A stretch of 64,000 nucleotides of DNA from Phaeobacter sp. CECT 5382 (GCF_001457775.1 NZ_CYSG01000014.1:26467-90466), one strand, 5' to 3'; shown: positions 36,514-45,881, numbered from the stretch's first letter. The notes: a model not told the origin generated them from the letters alone. A program made the numbers and translations.

Positions 36514-37068
36514 ATGGGAAAATCAGAACGGCAGAAGATGGCAGAGGGCGCCTGGTATTGCTGCCGCGACCCAGAGTTGGAAGCCCTGCAACATGCGGCA
36601 CGTCTAGCCCTGCATCAGCATAATTCAGCCCTTCCAGACCCCGCATGCACCTTCAGCCCACCACTGGCCGGGCTGTTTGCCAGCCACGGGACCGACTGCC
36701 TGATCGAACAGCCCTTTCACTGCGCCTATGGGTTCAATATTTCACTGGGGGATCAGGTCTATATGAATGCAGGCTGCACCATTCTGGACACCGCCCCAGT
36801 ACGCATTGGCAACCGTTGCATGCTGGGGCCCGGCGTGCAGATCTACTGTGCACAGCACCATCTGGACCGCGACCTGCGCGCCAAAGGGTTGGAACAGGCG
36901 CATGCCATCACTTTAGGAGACGATGTCTGGATCGGCGGCAGCGCCATTCTGTTGCCGAGCGTCACCATTGGCGACGGGGCGATTGTTGGCGCTGGCGCCG
37001 TTGTAACGCGCGATGTGTCGGCTGGGGCCACCGTAGTTGGCAACCCCGCCCGCACGATCAGCAAGTGA
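36514..37068 (+). CDS. Maltose/galactoside O-acetyltransferase-like enzyme
   Basis: A 184-residue trimeric left-handed beta-helix acetyltransferase. The N-terminal MAEGAWYCCRDPELEALQHAAR is typical of the Maa/LacA group, and the hexapeptide repeats run from about 85 to 175 (for example ITLGDDVWIGGSAILLPSVTIGDGAIVGAGAVV-type residues). It transfers acetyl from acetyl-CoA to a sugar hydroxyl, with a catalytic His in the AQHHLD stretch near 112-117. ATG 36514 has AGGGGCG upstream. It converges on uup 19 bases away. Confidence 0.85.
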   Translation: MGKSERQKMAEGAWYCCRDPELEALQHAARLALHQHNSALPDPACTFSPPLAGLFASHGTDCLIEQPFHCAYGFNISLGDQVYMNAGCTILDTAPVRIGNRCMLGPGVQIYCAQHHLDRDLRAKGLEQAHAITLGDDVWIGGSAILLPSVTIGDGAIVGAGAVVTRDVSAGATVVGNPARTISK

Positions 37069-37087
37069 TCCGAAAAGGCCTGCCCGC

Positions 37088-38905
37088 CTAGCCTTCGGCT
37101 TTTTCTTCCAGTTCCAGCCATTCTTCTTCGCTGGCCGCCAGTTTTTCCTGACGTTCCACAAGGGCTTCGCTGGCCTTTTTGAACTTTACCGGTTCCCGGG
37201 TAAACAGGGCCGGATCGGCCATCAACTCCTGCAGTTTGGCAATCTCCTGCTCCAGCCGTTCCATTTCACCCGGCAGCGCCTCAAGACGATGCTTTTCCTT
37301 GAAGCTCAACCCGGATTGCGGCTGGCTGTCCTGTTTCGGCTTTGGCTTGGCTGATTTTACCTTGCCAGCCTTGCCTGCCAGATCACCTCCTGGCAGGTCG
37401 CCACGCTGGCTGAGGTAATCAGTCCAGCCACCGGCGTAGGCCGTGACCCTGCCTTCGCCCTCCATGGCGATGGTGGTGGTGGCCACCCGATCCAGAAAAT
37501 CCCGGTCGTGGCTAACCAAAAGCACCGTGCCATCGTAGCTATCCAGCAGTTCCTGCAACAGATCCAGCGTTTCCACGTCCAGATCGTTTGTCGGCTCATC
37601 CAGCACCAAAAGGTTGCTTTGCCGCGCCATCAGACGCGCCAGCAGCAAGCGCGCCTTTTCGCCGCCCGAAAGCGAGCGCACAGGCGCGCGGGCCTGACTT
37701 TCGTCGAACAGGAATTCTTTCAGGTAGCCGACAACATGTTTGGGCTGTCCGCGCACCATAACCTGATCCGCCTTGCCGGAAATCCCCAGCAATGGATCAC
37801 TGGTGAGGTTTTCCCAAAGGCTAGCATTTGGATCGAGCTGGTCGCGGGTCTGGTCAAACAGGGCGATCTCCAGGTTTGTACCCAGCTTTACCGTGCCCTC
37901 ATCCGGGGCTTCCTGTCCCAACAGCAGCTTGAGCAGCGTCGTCTTCCCCGCACCATTGGGGCCGACAAAAGCCACCCGGTCGCCGCGCTGCACCTTCAGG
38001 GAGAAATCGCGCACGATGTCTTTGTCACCATAGCTTTTGCACAGCCCTTCGGCCTCAATCACCTTGCGGCCGGATTTGGGACCAGCATCCAGCGCCAGCT
38101 CCGCAGCCCCCTGCCGTTTGATTTGCGCGCCGCGTTCCGCCTTCAAGTCATGCAGCGCTCGCACCCGGCCCATGTTGCGCTTGCGCCGGGCCGAGATACC
38201 TTCGACGGCCCAACGGCTTTCGCTTTTGATCAACCGGTTCAGCTTGTGGCGCTGCTGATCTTCTTCTTCCCAGATCTTGTCGCGCCAAGCCTCAAACCCC
38301 TCAAAGCCCGTCTCCTGACGGCGCACCTGACCGCGATCAACCCAAAGCGTGGCGCGGGTGAGCGCGCGCAAAAACGCCCGGTCATGGCTGATCAGCACAA
38401 AGGCGGCGCGGGTCGATTTCAGCTCTGCTTCAAGCCAGGTGATCGCCTCGATATCCAGGTGGTTGGTCGGCTCGTCCAGCAGCATCAGATCCGGCGCTTC
38501 GGCCATCAGTTTGGCCAGGGCTGCGCGACGTCGCTCACCGCCCGATGCGGTTTCAACCGGGCGGTCGGGGTCGAATTTCAGCCCCTCGCCCGCGCGCTCC
38601 ACCTTGTAAAGCTCTCCGGGATCCAGGCCACTGGCGGCAAACTCGCCCAAAGTAGCAAACCCCGTCATCTGCGGATCTTGCTCCATATAACCAACAGAGC
38701 GCCCCTGTGGCACCACAAGGGTCCCTTTGTCGGCTTCAACAAGTCCGGCCATCACCTTCATTAGGGTGGATTTTCCCGAGCCGTTACGCCCAACAAGGGC
38801 GACCCGGTCGCCGGGTTGAACCACCAGATCAAGGTCTGAAAAAATGGGATCTCCGCCGAAGGTCAGCGAGATACCCGTCATCTGCAAAAGAGGAATACGT
38901 GCCAT
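37088..38905 (-). CDS. uup: ABC-F ATPase Uup
   Basis: A 605-residue ABC-F protein with two nucleotide-binding domains: GRNGSGKST near 38-46 and GPNGAGKTT near 318-326 (Walker A), with ABC signatures TASGGERRRAALAKL and LSGGEKARLLLARLM and Walker B sites LLLDEPTNHLD and LVLDEPTNDLD. The C-terminal 90 residues form a charged coiled coil, like the fragment at the window start. No membrane helices. Uup-type proteins influence ribosome function and replication-fork recombination. ATG 38905 begins at the first beta strand. Confidence 0.9.
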   Translation of the reverse strand: MARIPLLQMTGISLTFGGDPIFSDLDLVVQPGDRVALVGRNGSGKSTLMKVMAGLVEADKGTLVVPQGRSVGYMEQDPQMTGFATLGEFAASGLDPGELYKVERAGEGLKFDPDRPVETASGGERRRAALAKLMAEAPDLMLLDEPTNHLDIEAITWLEAELKSTRAAFVLISHDRAFLRALTRATLWVDRGQVRRQETGFEGFEAWRDKIWEEEDQQRHKLNRLIKSESRWAVEGISARRKRNMGRVRALHDLKAERGAQIKRQGAAELALDAGPKSGRKVIEAEGLCKSYGDKDIVRDFSLKVQRGDRVAFVGPNGAGKTTLLKLLLGQEAPDEGTVKLGTNLEIALFDQTRDQLDPNASLWENLTSDPLLGISGKADQVMVRGQPKHVVGYLKEFLFDESQARAPVRSLSGGEKARLLLARLMARQSNLLVLDEPTNDLDVETLDLLQELLDSYDGTVLLVSHDRDFLDRVATTTIAMEGEGRVTAYAGGWTDYLSQRGDLPGGDLAGKAGKVKSAKPKPKQDSQPQSGLSFKEKHRLEALPGEMERLEQEIAKLQELMADPALFTREPVKFKKASEALVERQEKLAASEEEWLELEEKAEG

Positions 38906-39041
38906 GGCAGCCAGCTACCCCCCGCAGGAGCTGGCGTCAATCTATTGCCGCCATTCTGGCTACAGACGCGCCTCTATCCTGCATGTGCCCAGCTTCGTCA
39001 GCCACCTGTCGGGCACTTGTCAGGCCCCTGTCACGCCCCTG

Positions 39042-39836
39042 TCACGCATCGATCTCAGCCACGGAGCGCAGCAAGCGTTTGCGCGCCGGGGAAATGGCCC
39101 CAATCTCCAGCCCGGTAAAGACGTGCAGTGTCTTCAATTCTGGGTCGATCACCAAATGGTCACTGACCGCCCCCCCCATGCTGAGATAGCTGCGCAACAG
39201 GGGCGGCAGCTGCGCCAGCCCCTGTTTCAGATCAGGTTTGACCTTCTCGGTTTCGGTCGATTTGGAGTCGGCTGCCAAGATCTGCTGAAACCTGCGACCA
39301 AGGGGGGACTTTAGACCCGGTCGCCAGTTCTCAGGTGCCAGATGGCGATACTGCAACAAGGCAAAAGCCGCATGGTACTGACTGATATCGGTTCCGGCAA
39401 AGGACGAGCAGCCAAACAGCAAAGCCACACCAGCCTGATCCACGAGCTTTGTCACAGCCGCCCAGGCCAGACGCAGAATGTCAGGATCGCGGCTCTCTGG
39501 TGACAGGCAAAACCGCCCCAGTTCGGCCAGCGGTTCGGCAAAGCCTTTCAGACCTGACAGGTCGTAGAACTGGGCAGAATAGCTTTGCTCCACATCCCCG
39601 CCAGTCTGGAACAGGCGCAGGCGAAAACAGCACAGGACCACACCTGTCGCCCTGTCTTCGACCAAAACATGTTGAGAGCACGCGTCAAACTGATCTTGAT
39701 CCAGCACCTCGGTCTGAAAGCACTGACTGCGAAAGGCGCGCGCCGCCGCCAGATCTGTGGCATCCTGCGCCAGACGCACTCTGTAGCGCCCCTTTTCCAG
39801 CAGTGAGCCCGCAGGGCGAATGGCAGCCTCTGTCAT
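39042..39836 (-). CDS. OlsB-like acyl-ACP N-acyltransferase (ornithine lipid or related)
   Basis: A 264-residue GNAT-like acyltransferase resembling OlsB, which adds a 3-hydroxyacyl chain from ACP to ornithine in the first step of ornithine lipid synthesis. Supporting residues are ELGRFCLSPESRD near 118-130 and the LLFGCSSFAGTD segment, with the substrate-binding RYR and FRSQCF segments near the N-terminus. A strong GGAGGTTGCG ribosome-binding site fixes ATG 39836. OlsA is not adjacent; other lipid synthesis genes (plsX, fabH) are nearby. Ornithine is the likely but not proven acceptor. Confidence 0.75.
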   Translation of the reverse strand: MTEAAIRPAGSLLEKGRYRVRLAQDATDLAAARAFRSQCFQTEVLDQDQFDACSQHVLVEDRATGVVLCCFRLRLFQTGGDVEQSYSAQFYDLSGLKGFAEPLAELGRFCLSPESRDPDILRLAWAAVTKLVDQAGVALLFGCSSFAGTDISQYHAAFALLQYRHLAPENWRPGLKSPLGRRFQQILAADSKSTETEKVKPDLKQGLAQLPPLLRSYLSMGGAVSDHLVIDPELKTLHVFTGLEIGAISPARKRLLRSVAEIDA

Positions 39837-39912
39837 CGCAACCTCCAGCCATTCTCGACCATGAATCATGGTCGACAGGCATTCGCTGACAAGTCTCGGC
39901 CAGAATGGCTGA

Positions 39913-40380
39913 TTATTCCAACAGATTACCCGGATTGAAATTGCCAAGGCTTCCCAACAGCTGACGCAAGAAGGTCTTGTCCTGCACGCTAGAACTGGTC
40001 ACCCGGCGCTCCAGCGGGATGACACGGCCATCCTCAAGGCTGTAGCGTTCGACCCCCGAAACAACATCACGCGAATCAAAATTCACCGCAACCAATGAGC
40101 GCGACACAGGCTTGACCGCCCCGGCACCGCGTGTGCGCATCAGCGTCGCGACATAATAGTAGCCGCCGTCGTTCAACACACCCGAGGCAGAGGGCACGCC
40201 GATGCTCTCTGCCACCGAATCTTTGGTATCCACACCGACAACGACCTCGGCCAGTTGTTCTTCGGTGGGCACATAGCCATGACGCTGATAAATCGGCGAG
40301 CAGGCCATCAAAGCCAATCCGGCGAGCGCCCAAGTTGCATATTTCACCGCTGACGTCAGCTGATCTGCCTTTGCACCCAT
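39913..40380 (-). CDS. bamE: Outer membrane protein assembly lipoprotein BamE
   Basis: A 155-residue lipoprotein of the BAM complex. The signal ends in lipobox LMAC (Cys about 27) and the SmpA/OmlA domain follows (about 33-130), with a long C-terminal tail. BamE stabilises BamA-BamD interactions. ATG 40380 with GGGGAGC upstream is preferred over the GTG 12 bases earlier. It is divergent from yceD by 94 bases, a common alphaproteobacterial layout. Confidence 0.85.
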   Translation of the reverse strand: MGAKADQLTSAVKYATWALAGLALMACSPIYQRHGYVPTEEQLAEVVVGVDTKDSVAESIGVPSASGVLNDGGYYYVATLMRTRGAGAVKPVSRSLVAVNFDSRDVVSGVERYSLEDGRVIPLERRVTSSSVQDKTFLRQLLGSLGNFNPGNLLE

Positions 40381-40474
40381 GATGCTCCCCACAACTCTAT
40401 CTTGACCCGACTTGAACAGGCCTTTGAACCCGATTACCTAATGCAAGCTTCCTGTTCAAGAAACGAAAGTTCCC

Positions 40475-41020
40475 ATGATGACTGATAACACCACTGTGCG
40501 CGTGGCCGATCTGCCGCAGAACAGGCCCACGACCTTTGATATTCAACCCGACGCCGAGACGCTGGGCGCACTGGCACAAGAGCTGCACCTGAAGGGGTTG
40601 CGCAAGCTGCGCTTCAAGGGAGAGATCAGCACCAAGGGGCGCCACGACTGGCAACTGTCAGCGATGCTGGGAGCCACCATTGTACAGGATTGCGTCGTCA
40701 CCACCGATCCTGTGACCACGCGAATCGATGAGAAAGTCCAACGTTTCTTTGTCTCTGACCTAGCCGAGCCGGATGACCCGGAACGCGAAATGGAAGAAGA
40801 TGAGCGCGTCGAACCGCTTGGGGTCACCATCCACCCCTACGAAATCATGCTCGAGGCATTGGCCCTTTTGATCCCGGCCTATCCGCGCAAGGCCGGGGCC
40901 GAACTGGGCGAAGCCGTCTACAGCCAGCCCGGCGTTGAACCGATGCGGGACGAAGATGCCAAACCCTTTGCCGGACTTGCGGCCCTAAAAAACCAGCTGA
41001 AACCGGAAGGTGATGCGTGA
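40475..41020 (+). CDS. yceD: DUF177 family protein YceD
   Basis: A 181-residue cytosolic protein of the DUF177 (YceD) family, which in many bacteria precedes rpmF and is linked to 23S rRNA processing or ribosome assembly. Landmarks are the FKGEISTKGRHDWQLSAMLGATIVQDCVVTTDPVTTRI segment and an acidic tail region (about 103-120). Start at 40475; 40478 is also possible. It lies 220 bases before rpmF, with a structured gap described separately. Confidence 0.88.
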   Translation: MMTDNTTVRVADLPQNRPTTFDIQPDAETLGALAQELHLKGLRKLRFKGEISTKGRHDWQLSAMLGATIVQDCVVTTDPVTTRIDEKVQRFFVSDLAEPDDPEREMEEDERVEPLGVTIHPYEIMLEALALLIPAYPRKAGAELGEAVYSQPGVEPMRDEDAKPFAGLAALKNQLKPEGDA

Positions 41021-41042
41021 AATCTGTAAAAAGGGGCTTTTC

Positions 41043-41091
41043 GCGCTGGTAACACAGCGCAAGCTCCCTTAAAAAACCGCTTGCGCCAGCG
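41043..41091 (+). promoter_or_regulatory. Mutually exclusive hairpins in the yceD-rpmF gap
   Basis: GCGCTG (41043-41048) pairs with CAGCGC (41055-41060), and GCGCAAGC (41057-41064) pairs with GCTTGCGC (41079-41086), while CGCTG (41044-41048) can also pair with CAGCG (41087-41091). The two structures share GCGC at 41057-41060 and cannot coexist fully, so an attenuator- or riboswitch-like switch is possible. There is no downstream T-run, so it would not be a classical terminator. Confidence 0.45.
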
Positions 41092-41131
41092 GGGATTCTC
41101 AGTATTTTCGCGCGCTCATCGGAATTTTTGG

Positions 41132-41160
41132 TTGGACATCGGACAGGCTGCGGCCTAAAC
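41132..41160 (+). promoter_or_regulatory. Candidate rpmF promoter
   Basis: TTGGAC (41132-41137) and CTAAAC (41155-41160) with a 17-base spacer resemble sigma-70 boxes 81 bases before the rpmF ATG. Moderate match only. Confidence 0.35.
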
Positions 41161-41240
41161 GCTCGCCTACTGATCTAACGAACGAATGTGAAACGCGCCG
41201 CGGGCATAACCCCAAGGCCCCAATATACGAAGGTTGAGAC

Positions 41241-41447
41241 ATGGCCGTCCAACAGAATAAAGTATCCAAGTCGCGCCGCAACAACCGCCGCGCGCACGAT
41301 GCACTGGTTGCTGCAAACCCGAACGAATGTGCAAACTGCGGTGAGCTGAAGCGCCCACACCACGTTTGCCCTTCCTGCGGTCACTACGACGATAAAGAAA
41401 TCGTTGCTGTGAACGACGAAGTCGAAATCGACGAAGACGCGGCATAA
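41241..41447 (+). CDS. rpmF: 50S ribosomal protein L32
   Basis: A 68-residue zinc-ribbon ribosomal protein. Starts [20 protein letters not shown], followed by a Cys4 knuckle [18 protein letters not shown] (positions about 32-49) and an acidic C-terminal tail. AAGGTTGAG is upstream. It heads the rpmF-plsX-fabH-ihfA-MerR group, the usual alphaproteobacterial layout. Confidence 0.97.
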   Translation: MAVQQNKVSKSRRNNRRAHDALVAANPNECANCGELKRPHHVCPSCGHYDDKEIVAVNDEVEIDEDAA

Positions 41448-41486
41448 GATCGCGACGATCACACATCTTGCGGGGCGGACTTTTGC

Positions 41487-42593
41487 ATGACGGGTAAACC
41501 CGATCAATCAGTGTCAAAAGCCGACCGCATTGTGATCTCGGTTGACGCCATGGGCGGAGACGCCGGCCCCGCAGTTGTGGTGGCCGGTCTTGCCATGTCT
41601 GCAAAGAAGAATCCTCAGATTGCCTTTTTGTTGCACGGTCCGGCTGATCAGCTGAAACCCCTGGTAGCAAAGAGACGCATCCTGGATGGTCGCGTGGAGA
41701 TTCGCGACGCGCAGAAGATCGTCACCATGGATGACAAACCCAGCCAGGTTATGCGCAATGGCAAAGGGACGTCGATGTGGTCGACACTGGATGCGGTGAA
41801 GGCCGGCGAAGCTGCCGGGGCTGTCTCCTGCGGCAATACCGGTGCCCTTATGGCGCTGTCGATGCTACGCCTGCGCAAGGTACCCGGTGTGAACCGCCCG
41901 GCCATTGCCATTCTGTGGCCCTCTAGCAATCCGCAGGGCTTCAACACCATGCTGGATGTTGGCGCTGATGTGCGAGCAGATGCACAGGATCTGTTGCAAT
42001 ATGCGCTGATGGGCACCTCCTATGTGCGCAATTCGATGGATATCGCAAAACCGCGCGTCGGCTTGCTCAATGTCGGCACCGAAGAACACAAAGGCCACGC
42101 TGAGCTGAAAGAGGCCCATGCGCTGATTGCCGAACACGCGGCGATTGCAAACTACGAATTTGTTGGTTTTGTCGAAGGCAGTGACATTCCCGGCAATGTG
42201 GCTGATCTGATCGTCACCGATGGTTTCACCGGCAATGTTGCAATCAAGACCGGCGAAGGCACCGCCAGCCTGCTGCGCAGCGCCCTTCGGGAAGCCTTTG
42301 AATACTCAATCCTTTCGCGACTTGCAGCGGTCCTAGCTTACACGTCACTGGGGCGGCTGGCGAAACGCATCGATCCACGGCGCGTGAACGGTGGTGTCTT
42401 TCTCGGACTCAACGGGACCGTGGTAAAATCCCATGGCGGTGCAGACGCGACCGGAGTATCGGCAGCCGTCAAACTGGCCTTCCGTCTGGCACAGCAGGGT
42501 TTTGCAGAAAAGCTGGCGGCGCGGGTTGCATCCGTGGTCGAGCTTACCCAAGATAAAGCTGTTCCCCAGGATGCTGAGCATCCCCCCCAATAA
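41487..42593 (+). CDS. plsX: Phosphate acyltransferase PlsX
   Basis: A 368-residue peripheral membrane enzyme that makes acyl-phosphate from acyl-ACP for phospholipid synthesis. Landmarks are ISVDAMGGDAGPAVVVAG near 17-34, AVSCGNTGALMALS near 113-126 and VTDGFTGNVAIKTGEG near 237-252. It follows rpmF by 39 bases and is followed by fabH, another acyl-ACP user, so it forms the lipid core of the operon. Confidence 0.94.
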   Translation: MTGKPDQSVSKADRIVISVDAMGGDAGPAVVVAGLAMSAKKNPQIAFLLHGPADQLKPLVAKRRILDGRVEIRDAQKIVTMDDKPSQVMRNGKGTSMWSTLDAVKAGEAAGAVSCGNTGALMALSMLRLRKVPGVNRPAIAILWPSSNPQGFNTMLDVGADVRADAQDLLQYALMGTSYVRNSMDIAKPRVGLLNVGTEEHKGHAELKEAHALIAEHAAIANYEFVGFVEGSDIPGNVADLIVTDGFTGNVAIKTGEGTASLLRSALREAFEYSILSRLAAVLAYTSLGRLAKRIDPRRVNGGVFLGLNGTVVKSHGGADATGVSAAVKLAFRLAQQGFAEKLAARVASVVELTQDKAVPQDAEHPPQ

Positions 42594-42613
42594 GACCAAA
42601 AGGCAGGCTAAGA

Positions 42614-43585
42614 ATGACGCGACGTGCAGTAGTAGTTGGCACTGGACATTACCTCCCCGCGCGGGTCGTTGAAAATGCAGAATTCGAAGCCTCTCTGGAA
42701 ACTTCCGACGAATGGATTCGCTCCCGCTCCGGTATTGAACGGCGTCATTTTGCCGCCGAAGGCGAGACCACGTCGGATATGGCCACAGCCGCCGCGCTGG
42801 AGGCCCTGAAAGACGCCGGGCTGGAAGTCGATGATATCGACGCCATTATCCTGGCCACCTCCACCGCCGATCTCACCTTTCCCTCCGCTGCGACCATGGT
42901 TCAGGCCAAACTGGGCATGACCAAGGGCTTTGCCTTTGACGTCCAGGCAGTCTGTGCCGGGTTTGTCTATGCGCTGACCAATGCCAATGCGCTGATCGTC
43001 TCTGGTCAGGCGGATCGGGTGCTGGTCATCGGATCGGAAACTTTCAGCCGCATCATGGATTGGACCGATCGGTCCACCTGTGTGTTGTTTGGAGATGGCG
43101 CTGGCGCTTTGGTACTGGAAGCCCAGACAGCGGCCGGAACCAAAGATGATCGCGGTATCCTGGCAACCGATCTGAATTCCGACGGACGCTACAAAGATCT
43201 GCTCTATGTGGATGGCGGGGTGTCGACCCAAAACACTGGCCACCTGCGTATGCAGGGCAATCAAGTCTTCCGCCACGCTGTTGAAAAACTTGCGAAAACC
43301 GCAAACACCGCGCTGGAGCGTGCAGAACTGACCACCGCCGACGTCGACTGGATCGTGCCCCATCAGGCCAATATCCGCATCATTCAGGGCACCGCCAAAA
43401 AGATGGGCCTGTCGATGGACAACGTGGTTGTTACCGTGCAGGACCACGGGAATACCTCGGCAGCCTCGATCCCGCTGGCGCTTTCTGTGGGCAAATCACG
43501 CGGCCAGATCAAGCCCGGTGATCTGATCGTCACCGAGGCGATTGGCGGCGGTCTCGCTTGGGGTGCGGTAGTGTTGCGCTGGTAG
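42614..43585 (+). CDS. fabH: 3-oxoacyl-ACP synthase III (FabH)
   Basis: A 323-residue initiating condensing enzyme of type II fatty acid synthesis, joining acetyl-CoA to malonyl-ACP. The catalytic triad is visible: Cys in FDVQAVCAGFVYAL (about 115), His in VPHQANIRI (about 250) and Asn in QDHGNTSAASIP (about 280). The thiolase-type fold is intact. The gene lies 20 bases after plsX. Confidence 0.95.
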   Translation: MTRRAVVVGTGHYLPARVVENAEFEASLETSDEWIRSRSGIERRHFAAEGETTSDMATAAALEALKDAGLEVDDIDAIILATSTADLTFPSAATMVQAKLGMTKGFAFDVQAVCAGFVYALTNANALIVSGQADRVLVIGSETFSRIMDWTDRSTCVLFGDGAGALVLEAQTAAGTKDDRGILATDLNSDGRYKDLLYVDGGVSTQNTGHLRMQGNQVFRHAVEKLAKTANTALERAELTTADVDWIVPHQANIRIIQGTAKKMGLSMDNVVVTVQDHGNTSAASIPLALSVGKSRGQIKPGDLIVTEAIGGGLAWGAVVLRW

Positions 43586-43626
43586 CTACGCTGGCGTGAA
43601 ACAGAGCCACTTGCAATTCATTGATA

Positions 43627-43656
43627 TTGACAGGGAAATTCCCCTGCCCCTATGCT
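43627..43656 (+). promoter_or_regulatory. Internal promoter upstream of ihfA
   Basis: TTGACA (43627-43632) and TATGCT (43651-43656) are 18 bases apart, close to the sigma-70 consensus and 23 bases before the ihfA ATG. It likely gives ihfA its own transcription within the operon. Confidence 0.55.
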
Positions 43657-43678
43657 TTGACAAACAACGGGGATTAGC

Positions 43679-43981
43679 ATGGGCGAAAAAACTCTTACAC
43701 GCATGGATCTGAGCGAAGCCGTCTTCCGCGAGGTTGGCCTGTCTCGGAATGAAAGCGCACAGCTGGTGGAAAGCATGTTGCAACACATGTCTGACGCCTT
43801 GGTGCGCGGCGAACAGGTGAAAATCTCTTCGTTTGGGACTTTTAGTGTGCGGGATAAATCCGCGCGCGTCGGGCGCAACCCAAAGACCGGCGAAGAGGTT
43901 CCTATTCAACCACGCCGCGTTCTGACTTTCCGTCCATCTCATTTGATGAAAGACCGTGTCGCAGACGGAAACCGTAAATAA
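43679..43981 (+). CDS. ihfA: Integration host factor alpha subunit
   Basis: A 100-residue DNA-bending protein of the HU/IHF family. It has the [12 protein letters not shown]-terminal helix, the SSFGTFSV turn, the beta-arm segment with [24 protein letters not shown] and a typical C-terminal helix. It forms the heterodimer with IhfB (not in the window) and bends DNA at replication, recombination and promoter sites. A near-consensus promoter sits just upstream. Confidence 0.95.
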   Translation: MGEKTLTRMDLSEAVFREVGLSRNESAQLVESMLQHMSDALVRGEQVKISSFGTFSVRDKSARVGRNPKTGEEVPIQPRRVLTFRPSHLMKDRVADGNRK

Positions 43982-44093
43982 GGTTTCTGGATAGGCAAAA
44001 CTCCGGAACGCGTTTTCGACATCGGGTTTGCTCAGCCGGTCTACACCGCTTAATACACGCTCTTCCCAGGGCAATATCAACGGAACAAAATTG

Positions 44094-45683
44094 ATGTCGA
44101 AATCACCGGATGCCTTTCGCACCATCAGCGAAGTCGCGGATTGGCTAGGCGTACAGGCACATGTTCTGCGCTTTTGGGAAAGCAAATTCACTCAGATCAA
44201 GCCCGTCAAACGGGCGGGCGGGCGACGCTATTATCGCCCGGCAGATATGCTGTTGCTGGGTGGCATTCGCAAACTGCTGCATCAAGACGGTATGTCGATC
44301 AAAGAGGTGCAGGCGATTCTGCGTGACCTTGGTATCAGCCACGTCAGTCAAATGTCGCACGATCTCGAAGCGGACGGCCCTCCCGGCGACGCCTCAGCAT
44401 CAGAAACTTCTACAAACACTGCAGGATTCGGCACAGAGGCCGCACCCATTGCAGAGGTCGCCACAACGCCGCAAGAGAACTTCTTGCAGGTCGAATCCAC
44501 CGAAAGCGCTTCACCTCCCTCGGCGGATGAACCTATGGCCGGGGAGCAAAGCCTTCCTGCTACAGATCCCCTGAGTGCACAGACGCCTGCACCTCGATCA
44601 GAAGCGATTGAAACAGACGTTCCTGCCGTTTCCCCAGCCGATGCAGCTCCGCAGCCCGCCCCTATACAGCCTCCTGTGCAGGCCTCTGTGCCAAGTGCCT
44701 TGGAACAGCAGCAAGGTGAACAACAGGGAGAGGCACAAACCGCTCCGCCGACGTCTGATTCTCAAACATCCCAAACCCTTGCCGACGGATTCGCTGGCGA
44801 CCAACCCGCAGCCACAGCGCCTTCTGCCTCTCCAGTAAGCGCGACGCCTACCCCAAATCCTGACCAGGCACCTGCCCCGGCAGCAGACCAGGCAACAGAC
44901 ACACCCGAACAAATGTACATGGAATTGGATGCGCCACAGCCAGGGGCACCTGTACCGGCCTCGGACGCACCAGCTTCTCCTGTGACAAACGTCGATGCCC
45001 CCGTCGCCGATGCGCCAGATACGGTCGCGCCCGCTGCCGCCGACCTTCCTGCAACTGAACCCACACCCGAGGTTGCGACCACGCCTCTCGACCAGTCGCA
45101 AGTAGACCAGTCCCAATCTCATCCGGCTTTTGACACCGGCGCGCAGGACCAAGAGCCACAAGGCGAGTCCACAGCACATGAGGATCCTCAGGGCGAGACT
45201 GCCGTAAACATCCCTCAGGATACCGGCGCGCAGCAGGCAGATCCGGCAGTTTCCCTGGCTGGAACGTCGCTGCCTGAAACCCCAGCTGAACCTGCTATGC
45301 AGTCGGAGCCCGACCTGATCCTTGCACAGGACAACACCGGCCTTGCGACCGAACCTGAGGCCGCCGTGGCTGAGCCCGACGCCACATCGTCGGCGCAAGA
45401 CATGCCCCTCGGTGCTGAGACGCCGCACCAAATGGAGAAGGAATCAGATAGCCCACCCGAGGGGGGTACTCCTTCTTCCAGCCCTACTGACGCCAATCTA
45501 GGTCCGGTTTCTACAGCTGCAACTGCACCGCGTGTGATTGATATCGCAGATGAGGATCCAGCCGCGCAAAACGCCCTGAGCCCAGGTATCCTCGCCCTTT
45601 TGTCGAAAACCAAAACCCTGCCGACACATCTGCACGCAGATATTGCAAATTGCGCTGCTCAATTGCGGGCGCTGACTGCCTAG
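44094..45683 (+). CDS. MerR family regulator with ~400-residue disordered acidic tail
   Basis: A 529-residue protein. The N-terminal 85 residues form a MerR helix-turn-helix and wing ([27 protein letters not shown] then [36 protein letters not shown]). After about residue 90 comes a long Pro/Ala/Gln/Asp-rich, low-complexity stretch to about 490, then a short ordered-looking C-terminus ([34 protein letters not shown]). It stands after ihfA in the conserved lipid-ribosome operon. The target genes are unknown. ATG 44094 is preferred over the upstream in-frame codons. Confidence 0.85.
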   Translation: MSKSPDAFRTISEVADWLGVQAHVLRFWESKFTQIKPVKRAGGRRYYRPADMLLLGGIRKLLHQDGMSIKEVQAILRDLGISHVSQMSHDLEADGPPGDASASETSTNTAGFGTEAAPIAEVATTPQENFLQVESTESASPPSADEPMAGEQSLPATDPLSAQTPAPRSEAIETDVPAVSPADAAPQPAPIQPPVQASVPSALEQQQGEQQGEAQTAPPTSDSQTSQTLADGFAGDQPAATAPSASPVSATPTPNPDQAPAPAADQATDTPEQMYMELDAPQPGAPVPASDAPASPVTNVDAPVADAPDTVAPAAADLPATEPTPEVATTPLDQSQVDQSQSHPAFDTGAQDQEPQGESTAHEDPQGETAVNIPQDTGAQQADPAVSLAGTSLPETPAEPAMQSEPDLILAQDNTGLATEPEAAVAEPDATSSAQDMPLGAETPHQMEKESDSPPEGGTPSSSPTDANLGPVSTAATAPRVIDIADEDPAAQNALSPGILALLSKTKTLPTHLHADIANCAAQLRALTA

Positions 45684-45765
45684 GATCAAAATAATTGTCC
45701 TGACGGGAAAAAAGCAGAAATACCCCCTTGTCCCCGGCGGGAAATACAGTAGAACCCGTCATCAG

Positions 45766-45842
45766 CGGGCTATGGCGCAGCCTGGTAGCGCGTCCGTCTG
45801 GGGGACGGAAGGTCGCAGGTTCGAGTCCTGCTAGCCCGACCA
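45766..45842 (+). tRNA. tRNA-Pro (anticodon GGG)
   Basis: 77 bases with a complete cloverleaf: acceptor arms CGGGCTA and TAGCCCG pair perfectly, the discriminator A and encoded CCA are present, the anticodon stem TCCGT/ACGGA closes the loop CTGGGGG giving GGG, and the T-loop GGTTCGAGTCC is canonical. It reads CCC and, with wobble, CCU codons. Confidence 0.95.
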
Positions 45843-45881
45843 AAAAACCGCCTGAGTGAGCTTCACTCGGGCGGTTTTTTT
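45843..45881 (+). terminator. Terminator after tRNA-Pro
   Basis: Stem AAACCGCCTGAGTGA with a nearly perfect partner CTCGGGCGGTTT, followed by a long T-run. It begins immediately after the tRNA CCA end. Confidence 0.85.

Noticed and set aside
37508..38764. 418-codon plus-strand open frame antisense to uup
   Set aside because: High GC leaves the opposite strand open; the minus-strand ABC-F motifs are complete and the plus-strand residues are His/Gln-rich noise.
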